Origin: Gigaspora rosea
Taxonomy: Eukaryota > Glomeromycota > Glomeromycetes > Diversisporales > Gigasporaceae
Direction of reading: 5' to 3'
DNA: 64,000 bases
Assembly (NCBI GenBank): GCA_003550325.1
Contig: QKWP01000067.1
Span: 535,713 to 599,712 of the forward strand
Made by a program: the position numbers and the translations under genes. Under the pieces are notes generated by a model, which saw nothing but the letters and a program-made list of their open reading frames with translations, searched no databases and was not told the DNA's origin. Shown piece by piece: positions 36,264 through 47,555 of this stretch; within the stretch, counting starts at the first letter, position 1; every line of letters starts with the position of its first letter.

Positions 36264-37412
36264 TTATTTCGTAAAATGTTCGTTGCATCCCCAAGTTATT
36301 CCTATCTTATCGCAGTTCTTATGTTACGCAAGTTTGAATTTCGAGTTACACTGAAGATCGGATTTTTTAGTACAGTATATTCAGAATTTCACGACCGCGA
36401 ATCAATAAAGTGTTGAAGAAAAAATATGTAATACAAGGCGATAAAGATCGGTTCGAATGTAATGAATAAAAAAAAAAAAAATGAAGCATGAAACAATAAA
36501 GAATTATCTTTATAAATATCAATGAAAAAGATCAATGCAAATATCCATGTAATTATTAATAATTGTTATCATCGTCATTGATAAAATGCGCAATTTTTTG
36601 TCGTTATAAAAAATGCAATGATTTTTTTCGATTTTTAACAGTTGCCCTACATTGTTTAGTGCGCCAGAGGTACGTCGAGTGTAACTTGATTTGCATAAGG
36701 AGAACCTTGTGAAAACAAAGATTATATATATAATTGGAAATTTTAGTTTTTATCCTTAAGGTAGGAAAATGGTTTTTACTTCCAAAAAAGGGGTCGTCTA
36801 AAGCGGGCAAATTCACGTGATCACGGCTAATCAAATTACGGAATTTTGAGCGAAGCAAAACAAGAAACAAACCGAAAAACCTAAAAAACACAAAAAACGG
36901 CACCTCAGGTAGGTTAAGTAAAAATATCGGGAAGGCAATTTTTGCTTATATATAACTATCTAAAACCCAACCTAAGAAGACCCTAACCCTAAGTTAATCG
37001 AGAAAATTATTAAGAAATATGAGTTGTCCCCGCTTTAGACGTCCCCCAAAATCCGATTTTGTAAATAAAATAAGTGTTTGAGATAAAAATTTAGGTTAGA
37101 GCCATAACGTTAGAGACTCGTTAGAGGTTATAGAATAGAAAAACATTCATTATATGTAAAATTTCATTTCCGACATTTTTAATTAGTGCACCTTGCTTTT
37201 TTTTCCTTTCGTACGCGTTCGGAATAGTCAAAATTTGCACTCTCTGATTGGCTATTTCCTCTTCAAGAGGTTGTATTACTTATACAAACTCAAGTTACAC
37301 TCGACGTACCCTGACGCACTAAAAAAGAGCTGTAGTTTATTACATCGGTCGGTAAAAGTCGAGAAATAACACGTGTCAATGAGAGTTGACGTAAATTCAG
37401 AAATGATGCGGA
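36264..37412. repeat. Diverged copy of 12000-12570, carrying a further insertion
   Basis: Sequence on both sides of 36622-37334 aligns by eye with 12060-12560 (GCATCCCCAAGTTATTC, ATACAAGGCGATAAAGATC, TCGAGAAATAACACG, ACGTAAATTCAGAAAT). The interruption corresponds to the element listed next. Confidence 0.6.
36622..37334. mobile_element. 713-bp inverted-repeat element related to 23865-24715
   Basis: The left text TTTTCGATTTTTAACAGTTG, then AGTGCGCCAGAGGTACGTCG, AGTGTAACTTGATTTGCATA, is answered at the right by CAAACTCAAGTTACACTCGA, CGTACCCTGACGCACT. The same words bound parts of 23865-24715. The interior is non-coding. Confidence 0.65.
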
Positions 37413-37628
37413 TATATCCCCAAATTTCTGGATCGGATGCGTCGGATATAGGCCGGCGTTTAGCCCTAGTTGTTAACAGGTTCTATAGCAAAATTATCAA
37501 CAGGGCATTTTTTTTACTTATTAATGAATGGATATGATTTATTAGTAAAATTTTTTATGATCTTGAGGCAAAATCGATCGATTCCGACCAACCGACCATG
37601 ATTCCGATGTACTCCCCTGTATGAGTTT
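37413..37628. mobile_element. Inverted-repeat element, family C (copy 2)
   Basis: Shares ends and interior with 16990-17188 (TATCCCCAAATTTC, GATCGGATGCGTCGG, GCAAAATTATCAAC, TTTTTTATGATCTT). Confidence 0.6.
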
Positions 37629-37954
37629 AAGAGTAGATCAATCAGGTATCAATCGGGTGTATATCAGTTTTAAATCAGACAATCTGATTTGTAACTGGTT
37701 TGCCATCTTTCGACTAGTGTAAGTCATTACAGTTCCTTATATAATTTATTATTTAATTTTGTTGAATGTTTTGCATTTTTTGAAAAGACAATAGAATAGT
37801 CAACTATTGTCAATTTCAAAAAACTATCTATGGTCAGACAGGATGATATTAATAATTGGATTAAATCTTGTTCGTTCTTATGTGACAACCCGTGCTTTTT
37901 TCATTTACTTATTGTCACGGGATTGTTACGTCGCAATAAAATAGTTTGTTATAT

Positions 37955-38025
37955 GGGTATGTTGAATAACCAGTGTGTAACTGGGTTATTCACTACAACC
38001 CGTACAATAACTATAAATTATCTTA
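37955..38025. repeat. GAATAACC palindrome upstream of the CEP104-type gene
   Basis: TGTTGAATAACC and GGGTTATTCACTACAACCCG form an inverted pair. The same words occur inverted at about 53905-53955, so this is part of a dispersed element. Confidence 0.5.
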
Positions 38026-38073
38026 CGGCAATTTTATGGTAGTCTTACACAAAAAAGTACAAAGGATCAATAA

Positions 38074-38843
38074 ATGATACTGTACCACCAAAAAACTCTC
38101 CTTTCTAAAGCTGGCTCAAAAGATATGTCTTCTCGACGTGATTCAACTGAAGAACAAAATGTTCCAAGGGAAACCCCTTCTAAATCCACTGATGCAACTT
38201 TATGTGAAAGACTTGAAGAGTATGTTCCTATAGAAGAACCAAATGGAGGAGGGTAAAAAAAGTTATTTCTAAACTAAGCAATAGGTTTTATTGTATTATT
38301 ATTTTATTCTCTCATTACCTTACCATGATTGTTATATCCTACTTTAAATAATAGAATTTGTATCTTTTGTGAAGAATACAACGAAAAATTTACAGAGGAA
38401 AATTTGATAACTCATTATTGGAAAGAATGTCCAATATTGACCAAATGCCGTTTATGTAATATTGTAAGTTAACTATTTCGGTTTCAAAAAATCGAATGAA
38501 TAATACATGTTTATTTAAAATAAATAAATATTGTTCATATATCGATATTTTGTAGATCCTTGAAATTTCTACTCTAGATGACCATATGTTATTTGATTGT
38601 GATAAATGCCAATTTGTTAAGCAATGCTCTATCTGTCATGAAGTTGTTGACACCGATGATTATTTAGCACACATCAACAAAAAAACCTGTATAGCTATCA
38701 ACGACGATAAGGTTAGTTGTCCACTTTGTAGGGGAGTAATTAAACCAGCAAACGAATATGGTTGGAATTTACATTTATTGGGTGCTAATGGATGTCCAAA
38801 GAATAGTAGAAAGCCAAACAATAAGCCTGATGTTTTTCAATAA
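38074..38843 (+). CDS. CEP104-type zinc-finger protein (C-terminal domain only)
   Basis: Three exons, 38074-38252, 38355-38463 and 38556-38843, with GTAAAA..ATAG and GTAAGT..GTAG junctions, give 191 residues with closed phases. After a charged lead (SSRRDSTEEQNVPRE) comes a continuous array of Cys/His pairs: CIFC, HYWKEC, CRLC, HMLFDC, CSIC, HINKKTC, CPLC and the closing HLLGANGC. Spacing and wording match the C-terminal zinc-finger region of centrosomal protein CEP104, a ciliary-tip and centriole protein that also has a jelly-roll and a TOG domain, neither of which is found here. It is either a stand-alone gene or the 3' end of a gene whose 5' exons have been lost upstream. An internal ATG at 38125 is an alternative start. 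Function in a fungus without flagella is unknown. Confidence 0.8.
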
Positions 38844-39249
38844 AAATGTTGCTCAGAAAGCATAACGAACTTTTATTCTAATTAGCTAATTTTTGTACTG
38901 TAGAAATCATTTTGTGATTTTATTGATGAATTGCGATTAAAAATTGAGTTTAACGATATACGATATCGATATTTATCTTCAAAAGCTTTATTAAGTTGCC
39001 AAGACATATCACTATATACAGTGCATAAAAATGTTCTTAATATATATGTTTTAAACTATATTTTCAGAAAAAAAAATAGCAAACTTATTTACTTAACAAT
39101 TTCCTTAGCAGCAAGCTTTATCTAGATATTGTATCAGTAAATATAAATCTTTTCGATGCATATTTGTAAACTATGAGTACCAATAGCTAATAAATACCCG
39201 AGCCATCTATCTTGGCTTTAACAATATTATTAAAATTTAATATGCCATT
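38844..39249. other. 3' flank of the zinc-finger gene; no gene seen
   Basis: AT-rich sequence with no recognisable coding content or element ends. Confidence 0.35.
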
Positions 39250-40561
39250 TATAGTTGTTAGACGAAACCTTTTTGCTTGATGACAAAAGACGAAACTTAA
39301 GCCCCAAAATCCCTAAAATGACGAAACCTCTGACGAAAGACGAAACCTCAGATTCCACTGACGAATGACAAAACTCAAATTCAAGATGACGAAACCCTAG
39401 TGCTTACCCTAAAAAAAAGATAAAAAACTAATCGCTGAAAATTTCAGATAATAAAAAAATCTTAAAGCTCTATGCTCGCTAAAAATTATTACTAAAAATT
39501 AATAGAAATAATAACATATCCCTATAAATTTATATATTTGTCCAATCGATAAATTATTATCGAGGCTTTTTATTTATATTTAATGCTGAAGATGTTTATT
39601 AATTTGTACGCATATTTACAGTAATTATAAATAGGTAAATAAGCCATTAGCATCCTGAAGATGTTTATTGGCTTGGCCTGGTTTGTAAATTTAAATTTTA
39701 AACGTCAATTGCAGAAATTATAAATAGGTAATTAAGCCATTAACATCCCCAGAATATTTAAATTAATATAGTTATAAACGTATTATGACGAATTTAGTAA
39801 ATTATAGATTCAAAAAAATTTTCACTAGAAAATTATAAAACGCGGCAATAAAGTTTAATCTCATAATTTGTAATTCAAATAATAACTCTAAAATTTGTTA
39901 AGTACATATCTAATTTTCTAGTAAGCAATATTAGTATATAAGTTATAAAAAAAGACGTCTGGACCTCCATTGTTGCTAATTGGAATAATAAATATTCTTG
40001 ATCAGATAAATACACGTTATTTCCTGCTAATTAAATTGTTATTTCTGACGTATCACATGTTTATTCAATTGGAATGATAAATACAATCGATTCGGTAAAC
40101 TATTTTTTTACTAATTACAAAATATATTCCCAATCTATTCCGACCAATTGACTAAGGCTTGAGAACACCCAAAGTTTCTTATTAAAATCAATCTAAGTAT
40201 AAATTGTATATTTTACTTCACATTACACTTGTTTATTATATAATAAAATTTTTGTAATTTTTATAAATTTCTGTTTTCTTAATTTATTTTTTTTTTAATT
40301 ATCTTTAATGATTTCAACAATATTTATCAGTTTCTTGTCTTTTAATAGTTTTGTCACCCTTTGCAGTTTCATCAATTTTGTTACCTTTCGTCACCTTTTG
40401 CCAGTTTCATTACCTTTCGTTACCTTTCATCATTTTCAGCACCTTTCAGCACTTTTCATCAGTTTCGACATTTCGTCATTTGAGATTTTAGTTGACAAAA
40501 GTCAAAACTAAGTTTCAACTTTCGTTAGTGTAAAACCTCGAGGTTCCGTCTAACAACTACA
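39250..40561. mobile_element. 1.3-kb element with GACGAAA-repeat ends
   Basis: The left end TAGTTGTTAGACGAAACC pairs with the right end GGTTCCGTCTAACAACTA. The left 150 bases contain about seven GACGAAA words and the right 230 bases contain many TTTCGTCA/TTTCATC variants, so the arms are degenerate arrays of one short motif. It is related to 19511-19624, and a fragment with the same words lies near 12645-12690. It is non-coding. Confidence 0.65.
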
Positions 40562-41155
40562 GTATAATGCCATTATCTAATTATAGAAATCAAAAGAAAT
40601 TTATTTGTAAAGATAGAAAAAAAAACTAAGATAATATAGTCAAACTCTCTAAATGTAAACAATAAGGACCAAGTTTTTAAAACATACATTTAGAGAACTA
40701 TAAGAAAATGTATATTTATAGAGGTAGTATATATTTAAGCCAGAATTTGAGTGTGCATCTAGAGAAGAGGTTTCTCTGTAATAAGTAAAATTTTTGAAAT
40801 AAAAATCTTATAATTTAAACAGATTATAGTGATCTGAACCGGTTGGCTATAATCAGTTAACTGACCAAAACTGAATAAATTTTGGGTTATTGGTTAAAAT
40901 GTAAATGATATTAAGAATGAGAAAAGGTTCCGGAAAGCTCCAAAAAGAAAATGAATGTACATAAAAGATGAGTAAGTTCGATGCAAAAAAATTTGAATAA
41001 AGGTCCAAGAATTCATGAAATCAAAACATGAAGTAATCTTAATCGATTGCAATCAGTTGACATCAAATATTTTAGTTTGGTCAATCAGGGAACACAATAA
41101 TATCATGATTTAATTATGATCACATGATGAGCATAACTTAATAGCACTAAAAATA

Positions 41156-41756
41156 GGGGATGGCTAAAGCCATATACCTACGTGAATTTTTGAAAATTTA
41201 GTTAAAATTCGTATCCAAGACTATTTAGCATTAGGGTCAGAGTTAGGGTTAGGACCTATATATAGTGATGTCATGTCCAATGGTCCAACAACGAAAATTG
41301 GATGTTGGATGTTTGGATTTGGACTTTACTATATGTCCAATGTCCAATTGGACATTGGACATCACATGACTTTTGTAATATATGATTGGGCAATATTTGT
41401 ATTATATTTAATAGACAAACTACTGTACTAGTATTATTTAATTTCAACCAATCAAATTTATGGGATCCAAAGATTTAGGTCCAAAAATCACAATTGGATG
41501 TTTGGATTGGACGTCCAATCCAAAGGTGTCCAAGCATCCAATTTTGTCCAATGTACATCACTGCCTATATAGGTAAAATTACCTTCCCGACATTTTTTAT
41601 TAATGGCCCAAGATAGATTTAGAATGCCGTTTTTATGTTCTTGCATTTTTTTGTTTTTTGACTTCTTCAGGCTGATCTGTGTAAACAAAATTTCACGACT
41701 CCATTTGGATGATTTACCCGAAAATGTCATGTGGGTACATGGCTTTAGATGACCCC
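41156..41756. mobile_element. MITE, family D (copy 2), carrying a hAT-like MITE
   Basis: The left end GGGGATGGCTAAAGCCATAT and right end ATGGCTTTAGATGACCCC are bounded by CTAAAAATAG on both sides, an 8-10-bp target duplication. The 301-bp element 41263-41563 is inserted inside. The rightmost 570 bp recur in the tandem copy at about 43784-44353. Confidence 0.75.
41263..41563. mobile_element. hAT-like MITE, 301 bp, with 8-bp target duplication
   Basis: The ends TAGTGATGTCATGTCCAATG and CATTGTCC-type complement ending ATGTACATCACTG are flanked by CCTATATA on both sides (41255-41262 and 41564-41571). TCCAAT/ATTGGA words are scattered at high density near both ends, as expected for subterminal transposase-binding sites in hAT elements. 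A second copy lies at 43860-44160 within the tandem duplication. Confidence 0.8.
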
Positions 41757-43326
41757 TAAAAATAGTAAATTTGGTTAATAATCATGTAGATGTATTTATA
41801 GAGGAGTATGCTAAACAATTAGCATGCATTTATAGAATAAAAAAAAGTGCATTGATCTATAAGTCCTATTGTGGGATCAGGCTTTTACTATGCATTTAGA
41901 GAGGTGCACATTTAAGAGAGTTGCATTTGGAAAGATCTGAATGTTCCAAAACAAAAAAGATAATCTAACCAGTATTATATTTAATTAATTGACTATTATT
42001 TGATAACTTGCTAATTTAGATATTCTTGCTATTATTAAAACCTTTTTGGATTTTTTTAAATATATAAATATAACAATTACAAAAAAAAAAAGAGAATATT
42101 AAGTTTGATTTATATTATAGAAATACTTACTAAAAATAAGTCTATACAAAATTATAATATTGTTTAATATTCATTTCTTTTGCCTCTAAGAGTTCTATTC
42201 TAAAATTAAATAGACCTAATTAGAATATTTATTATATTTAAGAATTCAACTAAGTTATGCATTTATAAGTTGAGTAAATCTAGATCTCACAGAAAGATAA
42301 TATTTTTTATTTTTTATATCATAATTTTGCCAATTGGATATCCAATTTTGTATAATAATTAAATATAAAAAAATAAACAAAAACAAAAAAAAATCTAATT
42401 AGCAAGCAAATTATCAAAATTAATTTTGTGTTTATATACAAAATTTAATACTAAAGATTTTTATTTAGAAGCTAAAGCAAAGTTGTCTTACTAAAATTTT
42501 GAGAAATCAAACAACTATTCTTTAAAAAATGTTTAGTATAAAATACTGTATATAGGCACATTGTTTTTCTATTTTTTTTTAATATTATATAAACTATTAT
42601 TAAAATAAAAAATTTTTTTACTTCAAAATATGATCTATAAATTGATCAATCATTATTAAGATGCAATATATAATCAAATCACAGAATGTAAAATATATAT
42701 TATTTTTATATGTTAACCAATAATAATATAATTATTTTTTTTTGATGAAATAAAGCTCCCTGGCCTAACCAATGGTAAAACACCTACTACTTTACAAGAA
42801 ATTGGAAATAGTACAGAAATATATTACAAAATCTAGCTGGAAGTAGCTATAGGAAAAGTGAGAGCTAGCTTGCTGAGATATAGGGGTGGTCCTCACTCAA
42901 GCCAGTTATGCAATATAGCCAGTGCTCACCTACTTTAGAAGAAGTATCTACTAACCAATCCAGATAGCATATTTGCAATAATATATGATAGTCTACTAAA
43001 AGTTGATAGATAAAGTATTGCGCAAATACCCCTCTACTAGCATACAGATAATCTCAGAACACCAAGGTTTAGAAAGTAACTATGAGGTTATGATTGTTTG
43101 GGCAAGGCCTCTGCATCTGCTTAGAAGTATAGAATCAGCAATATAAGAGAAATAGAGAATATAGTAAATAGTCGAATAACAAATAGGAAGTACCATAGTC
43201 CAAAAATCTAAGTTGTACAGAAGATGAAGGATGGAAATCTCTGGTATGTTTAGATCACAGATAGTCAAAAATGTCTAAGTCTGTAGTACTTAAAATAGAG
43301 TATAACATTGTATTATATAATGTCAG

Positions 43327-43782
43327 GGATAATGCTGAAATCAGATGATGCTGAAATCCACGTGATCTACGTATGCAACAGATTTTCTAAATTTTCAAAA
43401 ATTGTGTAAACAATCAATCTACACTACGTAATCAAAACAATTAAATGCTATAACAGTATAGCCGGTTAGGTTAATTCAATATATGCCTATATTTTGCATA
43501 AATCGCATTCTTGATATATATATATAGAAGACCTTCTAACTGTATCAAAAAGGCGACCCTAACCCAACCCTAACCCTAACCACGAACTATACTAGATTTA
43601 ACTAAATTTTTTTTGTTAGTGGGTTTATAGACGCTTTTTGCTTCGTGGTTAGAGTTAGGGTCATCTTTTTGATACAGTTAGAAGGTCTTCTGTATATAGG
43701 TATCAAGAATGCGATTTATGCATACTGACTGGTTATAGCATTCGGATTGTTTTGATTACATAGGTAGATCGATTGTTCAGAA
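43327..43782. mobile_element. Inverted-repeat element E, right arm missing
   Basis: Same element as 45932-46472, but cut off at the junction base 43783. The left end (GGGATAATGCTGAAATCAGA) is intact. The final 90 or so bases of the right arm are absent. Confidence 0.7.
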
Positions 43783-43783
43783 N

Positions 43784-46381
43784 TTTTTGAAAATTTAGTT
43801 AAAATTCGTATCCAAGACTATTTAGCATTAGGGTCAGAGTTAGGGTTAGGACCTATATATAGTGATGTCATGTCCAATGGTCCAACAACGAAAATTGGAT
43901 GTTGGATGTTTGGATTTGGACTTTACTATATGTCCAATGTCCAATTGGACATTGGACATCACATGACTTTTGTCATATATGATTGGGCAATATTTGTATT
44001 ATATTTAATAGACAAACTACTGTACTAGTATTATTTAATTTCAACCAATCAAATTTATGGGATCCAAAGATTTAGGTCCAAAAATCACAATTGGATGTTT
44101 GGATTGGACGTCCAATCCAAAGGTGTCCAAGCATCCAATTTTGTCCAATGTACATCACTGCCTATATAGGTAAAATTACCTTCTTGACATTTTTTATTAA
44201 TGGCCCAAGATAGATTTAGAATGCCGTTTTTATGTTCTTGCATTTTTTTGTTTTTTGACTTCTTCAGGCTGATCTGTGTAAACAAAATTTCACGACTCCA
44301 TTTGGTTGATTTACACGAAAATGTCATGTGGGTACATGGCTTTAGATGACCCCTAAAAATAGTAAATTTGGTTAATAATCATGTAGATGTATTTATAGAG
44401 GAGTATGCTAAACAATTAGCATGCATTTATAGAATAAAAAAAAGTGCATTGATCTATAAGTCCTATTGTGGGATCAGGCTTTTACTATGCATTTAGAGAG
44501 GTGCACATTTAAGAGAGTTGCATTTGGAAAGATCTGAATGTTCCAAAACAAAAAAGATAATCTAACCAGTATTATATTTAATTAATTGACTATTATTTGA
44601 TAACTTGCTAATTTAGATATTCTTGCTATTATTAAAACCTTTTTGGATTTTTTTAAATATATAAATATAACAATTACAAAAAAAAAAAGAGAATATTAAG
44701 TTTGATTTATATTATAGAAATACTTACTAAAAATAAGTCTATACAAAATTATAATATTGTTTAATATTCATTTCTTTTGCCTCTAAGAGTTCTATTCTAA
44801 AATTAAATAGACCTAATTAGAATATTTATTATATTTAAGAATTCAACTAAGTTATGCATTTATAAGTTGAGTAAATCTAGATCTCACAGAAAGATAATAT
44901 TTTTTATTTTTTATATCATAATTTTGCCAATTGGATATCCAATTTTGTATAATAATTAAATATAAAAAAATAAACAAAAACAAAAAAAAATCTAATTAGC
45001 AAGCAAATTATCAAAATTAATTTTGTGTTTATATACAAAATTTAATACTAAAGATTTTTATTTAGAAGCTAAAGCAAAGTTGTCTTACTAAAATTTTGAG
45101 AAATCAAACAACTATTCTTTGGCTTTTATTAAAAAATGTTTAGTATAAAATACTGTATATAGGCACATTGTTTTTCTATTTTTTTTAATATTATATAAAC
45201 TATTATTAAAATAAAAAAATTTTTTACTTCAAAATATGATCTATAAATTGATCAATCATTATTAAGATGCAATATATAATCAAATCACAGAATGTAAAAT
45301 ATATATTATTTTTATATGTTAACCAATAATAATATAATTATTTTTTTTTTGATGAAATAAAGCTTCCTGGCCTAACCAATGGTAAAACACCTACTACTTT
45401 ACAAGAAATTGGAAATAGTACAGAATATATTACAAAATCTAGCTAGAAGTAGCTATAGGAAAAGTGAGAGCTAGCTTGCTGAGATATAGGGGTGGTTCTC
45501 ACTCAAGCCAGTTATGCAATATAGCCAGTGCTCACCTACTTTAGGAGAAGTATCTACTAACCAATCCAGATAGCATATTTGCAATAATATATAATAGTCT
45601 ACTAAAAGTTGATAGATGAAGTATTGCGCAAATACCCCTCTACTAGCATACAGATAATCTCAGAACACCAAGGTTTAGAAAGTAACTATGAGGTTATAAT
45701 TGTTTGGGCAAGGCCTCTGCATCTGCTTAGAAGTATAGAATCAGCAATATAAGAGAAGTAGAGAATATAGTAAATAGTCGAATAACAAATAGGAAGTACC
45801 ATAGTCCAAAAATCTGAGTTGTACAGAAGATGGAGGATGGAAATCTCTGGTATGTTTAGATCACAGATAGTCAAAAATATCTAAGTCTGTAGTACTTAAA
45901 ATAGAGTATAACATTGTATTATATAATGTCAGGGATAATGCTGAAATCAAATGATGCTGAAATCCACGTGATCTACATATGCAACAGATTTTCTAAATTT
46001 TCAAAAATTGTGTAAACAATCAATCTACACTACGTAATCAAAACAATCGAATGCTATAACAGTATAGCCAGTTAGGTTAATTCAATATATGCCTATATTT
46101 TGCATAAATCGCATTCTTGATATATATATATAGAAGACCTTCTAACTGTATCAAAAAGGAGACCCTAACCCAACCCTAACCCTAACCACGAACTATACTA
46201 GATTTAACTAAATTTTTTTTGTTAGTGGGTTTATAGACGCTTTTTGCTTCATGGTTAAAGTTAGGGTCATCTTTTTAATACAGTTAGAAGGTCTTCTGTA
46301 TATAGGTATCAAGAATGCGATTTATGCATACTGACTAGTTATAGCATTCGGATTGTTTTGATTACATAGGTAGATCGATTG
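43784..46381. repeat. Tandem 2.6-kb duplication, unit 2
   Basis: Second unit of the duplication. It begins inside the family-D MITE, so it lacks that element's left end and target site. It continues past the point where unit 1 breaks off and includes the complete right arm of element E. Confidence 0.85.
43860..44160. mobile_element. hAT-like MITE, second copy within the duplication
   Basis: Same ends and same CCTATATA flanks as 41263-41563. It was copied with the duplication, not inserted independently. Confidence 0.8.
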
Positions 46382-46472
46382 TTTCACGATTTTTCAGAAA
46401 TTGTAGGAGATCTGATGATACATATAGTAGATCATGTGGATTTCAGCATCATCTGATTTCAATATCATCCCC
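45932..46472. mobile_element. Inverted-repeat element E, complete copy (541 bp)
   Basis: The left arm GGGATAATGCTGAAATC..GATGCTGAAATCCACGTGAT pairs with the right arm ATCATGTGGATTTCAGCATC..GATTTCAATATCATCCCC. An inner pair (AGAAGACCTTCTAACTGTAT / ATACAGTTAGAAGGTCTTCT) carries CCCTAACCCAACCCTAACCC on one arm. It is non-coding. Confidence 0.75.
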
Positions 46473-47212
46473 AATATATAATATCAGATATATACAAATA
46501 TATATTTAATAAAAAAGTCATTGAAACATAATATTATCTTAAAAATATATATACATATATAACTATTTTTGCTATAATATAATAAGGAGTTATTTATAGA
46601 TTATCTTATTAATAGTGATACAACACATATTAATATATTAAGTTAAAAATATTTATAAATAATATTTTGTTTAATTATTGTTATTTTAAATATATCTTAT
46701 GGAAAAGCATATATTATAATATCAAGCTACAAATATAAATTTATTGTATATAAATTAAATATTTTTTATTATTAAGTTATAAATTTATAAAATAATAGAT
46801 AGTTTTTATATTTTTTAAACTTTTTTTTTATTATACAAACAATATTTTTTTATACAAAAAAAATAAACCAGATTATATTTTGTGTATATAATAAAATTTT
46901 TATAAAATTTAAAAAATTTTTTATTAACATAGTTTATAGCTAAAAACTAGTAATTAAAATAAAAATACTAATTTTTGGTATTATATAAACATATATGACA
47001 AATTAATAAAATTATAATTAATAAATTTTAGTTGATATCAGTTTAAAATTAGAATTTAAAGGATCATTTTATATATATATATGTATATAAAATTCTTAAA
47101 TCTAAAAATATATAGATTTTTAACTTTTTTAATCTAAAATAAGCATTATTTTTACTATATAAAATAGTTATTCGTATATTAGTAAATTAGTTTAAATTAG
47201 CATTATAAATCA
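46473..47212. other. Extremely AT-rich, gene-less stretch
   Basis: Almost only A and T. No features could be supported. Confidence 0.4.
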
Positions 47213-47214
47213 TA

Positions 47215-47553
47215 CAGTCGGACCTCTATAAATGCAACCTTCATAAATGCAATACCTCCCTAAATGCACGTTTTTTCTATTCAGTAAGATGTTATTAGTA
47301 CTAAATGCATGTTCTATATTCTGTAAATGCACGTTCTCTTAAATAACATTTTATATTACACTAACCTTTCTAAATGCACGTAGCCAATCAAATTTAGTAT
47401 TTAAGATAGTTTATACAGTTTTGGTAGAAGTTACACAAACATGATGATCAATTTTTTAAAACTGCAATTTAATTGGCTCACTCTAAATGCAAACCTCCCT
47501 AAATACACGTTGTAGGCTTGTTCCTACAAGTTGTATTTATAGAGGGTTAACTG
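47215..47553. mobile_element. Tc1/mariner (pogo-like) MITE with TA target duplication
   Basis: The left end CAGTCGGACCTCTATAAATG and right end complement CAGTTAACCCTCTATAAATA are flanked by TA on both sides (47213-47214 and 47554-47555). AAATGCA words repeat along both arms. CAGT-start ends with a TA duplication fit pogo/Tigger-type elements. A second copy starts at 49370 and runs into the assembly gap. Confidence 0.75.
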
Positions 47554-47555
47554 TA

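Larger units (their letters stand above)
41187..43782. repeat. Tandem 2.6-kb duplication, unit 1
   Basis: This segment reappears, with a constant offset of 2,597 bases at its start, as 43784 onward. Identity by eye is about 99 percent over long stretches, with a few substitutions and small indels (one unit has an extra GGCTTTTAT near 45120). Unit 1 ends inside an inverted-repeat element, directly before the undetermined base at 43783. It contains no gene. Confidence 0.85.

Noticed and set aside
43555-43582. CCCTAACCC repeats resembling fungal telomere sequence (also near 46155)
   Set aside because: Only about three irregular units, lying inside the arm of an inverted-repeat element with the complement on the other arm. 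Not a telomere or internal telomere array.
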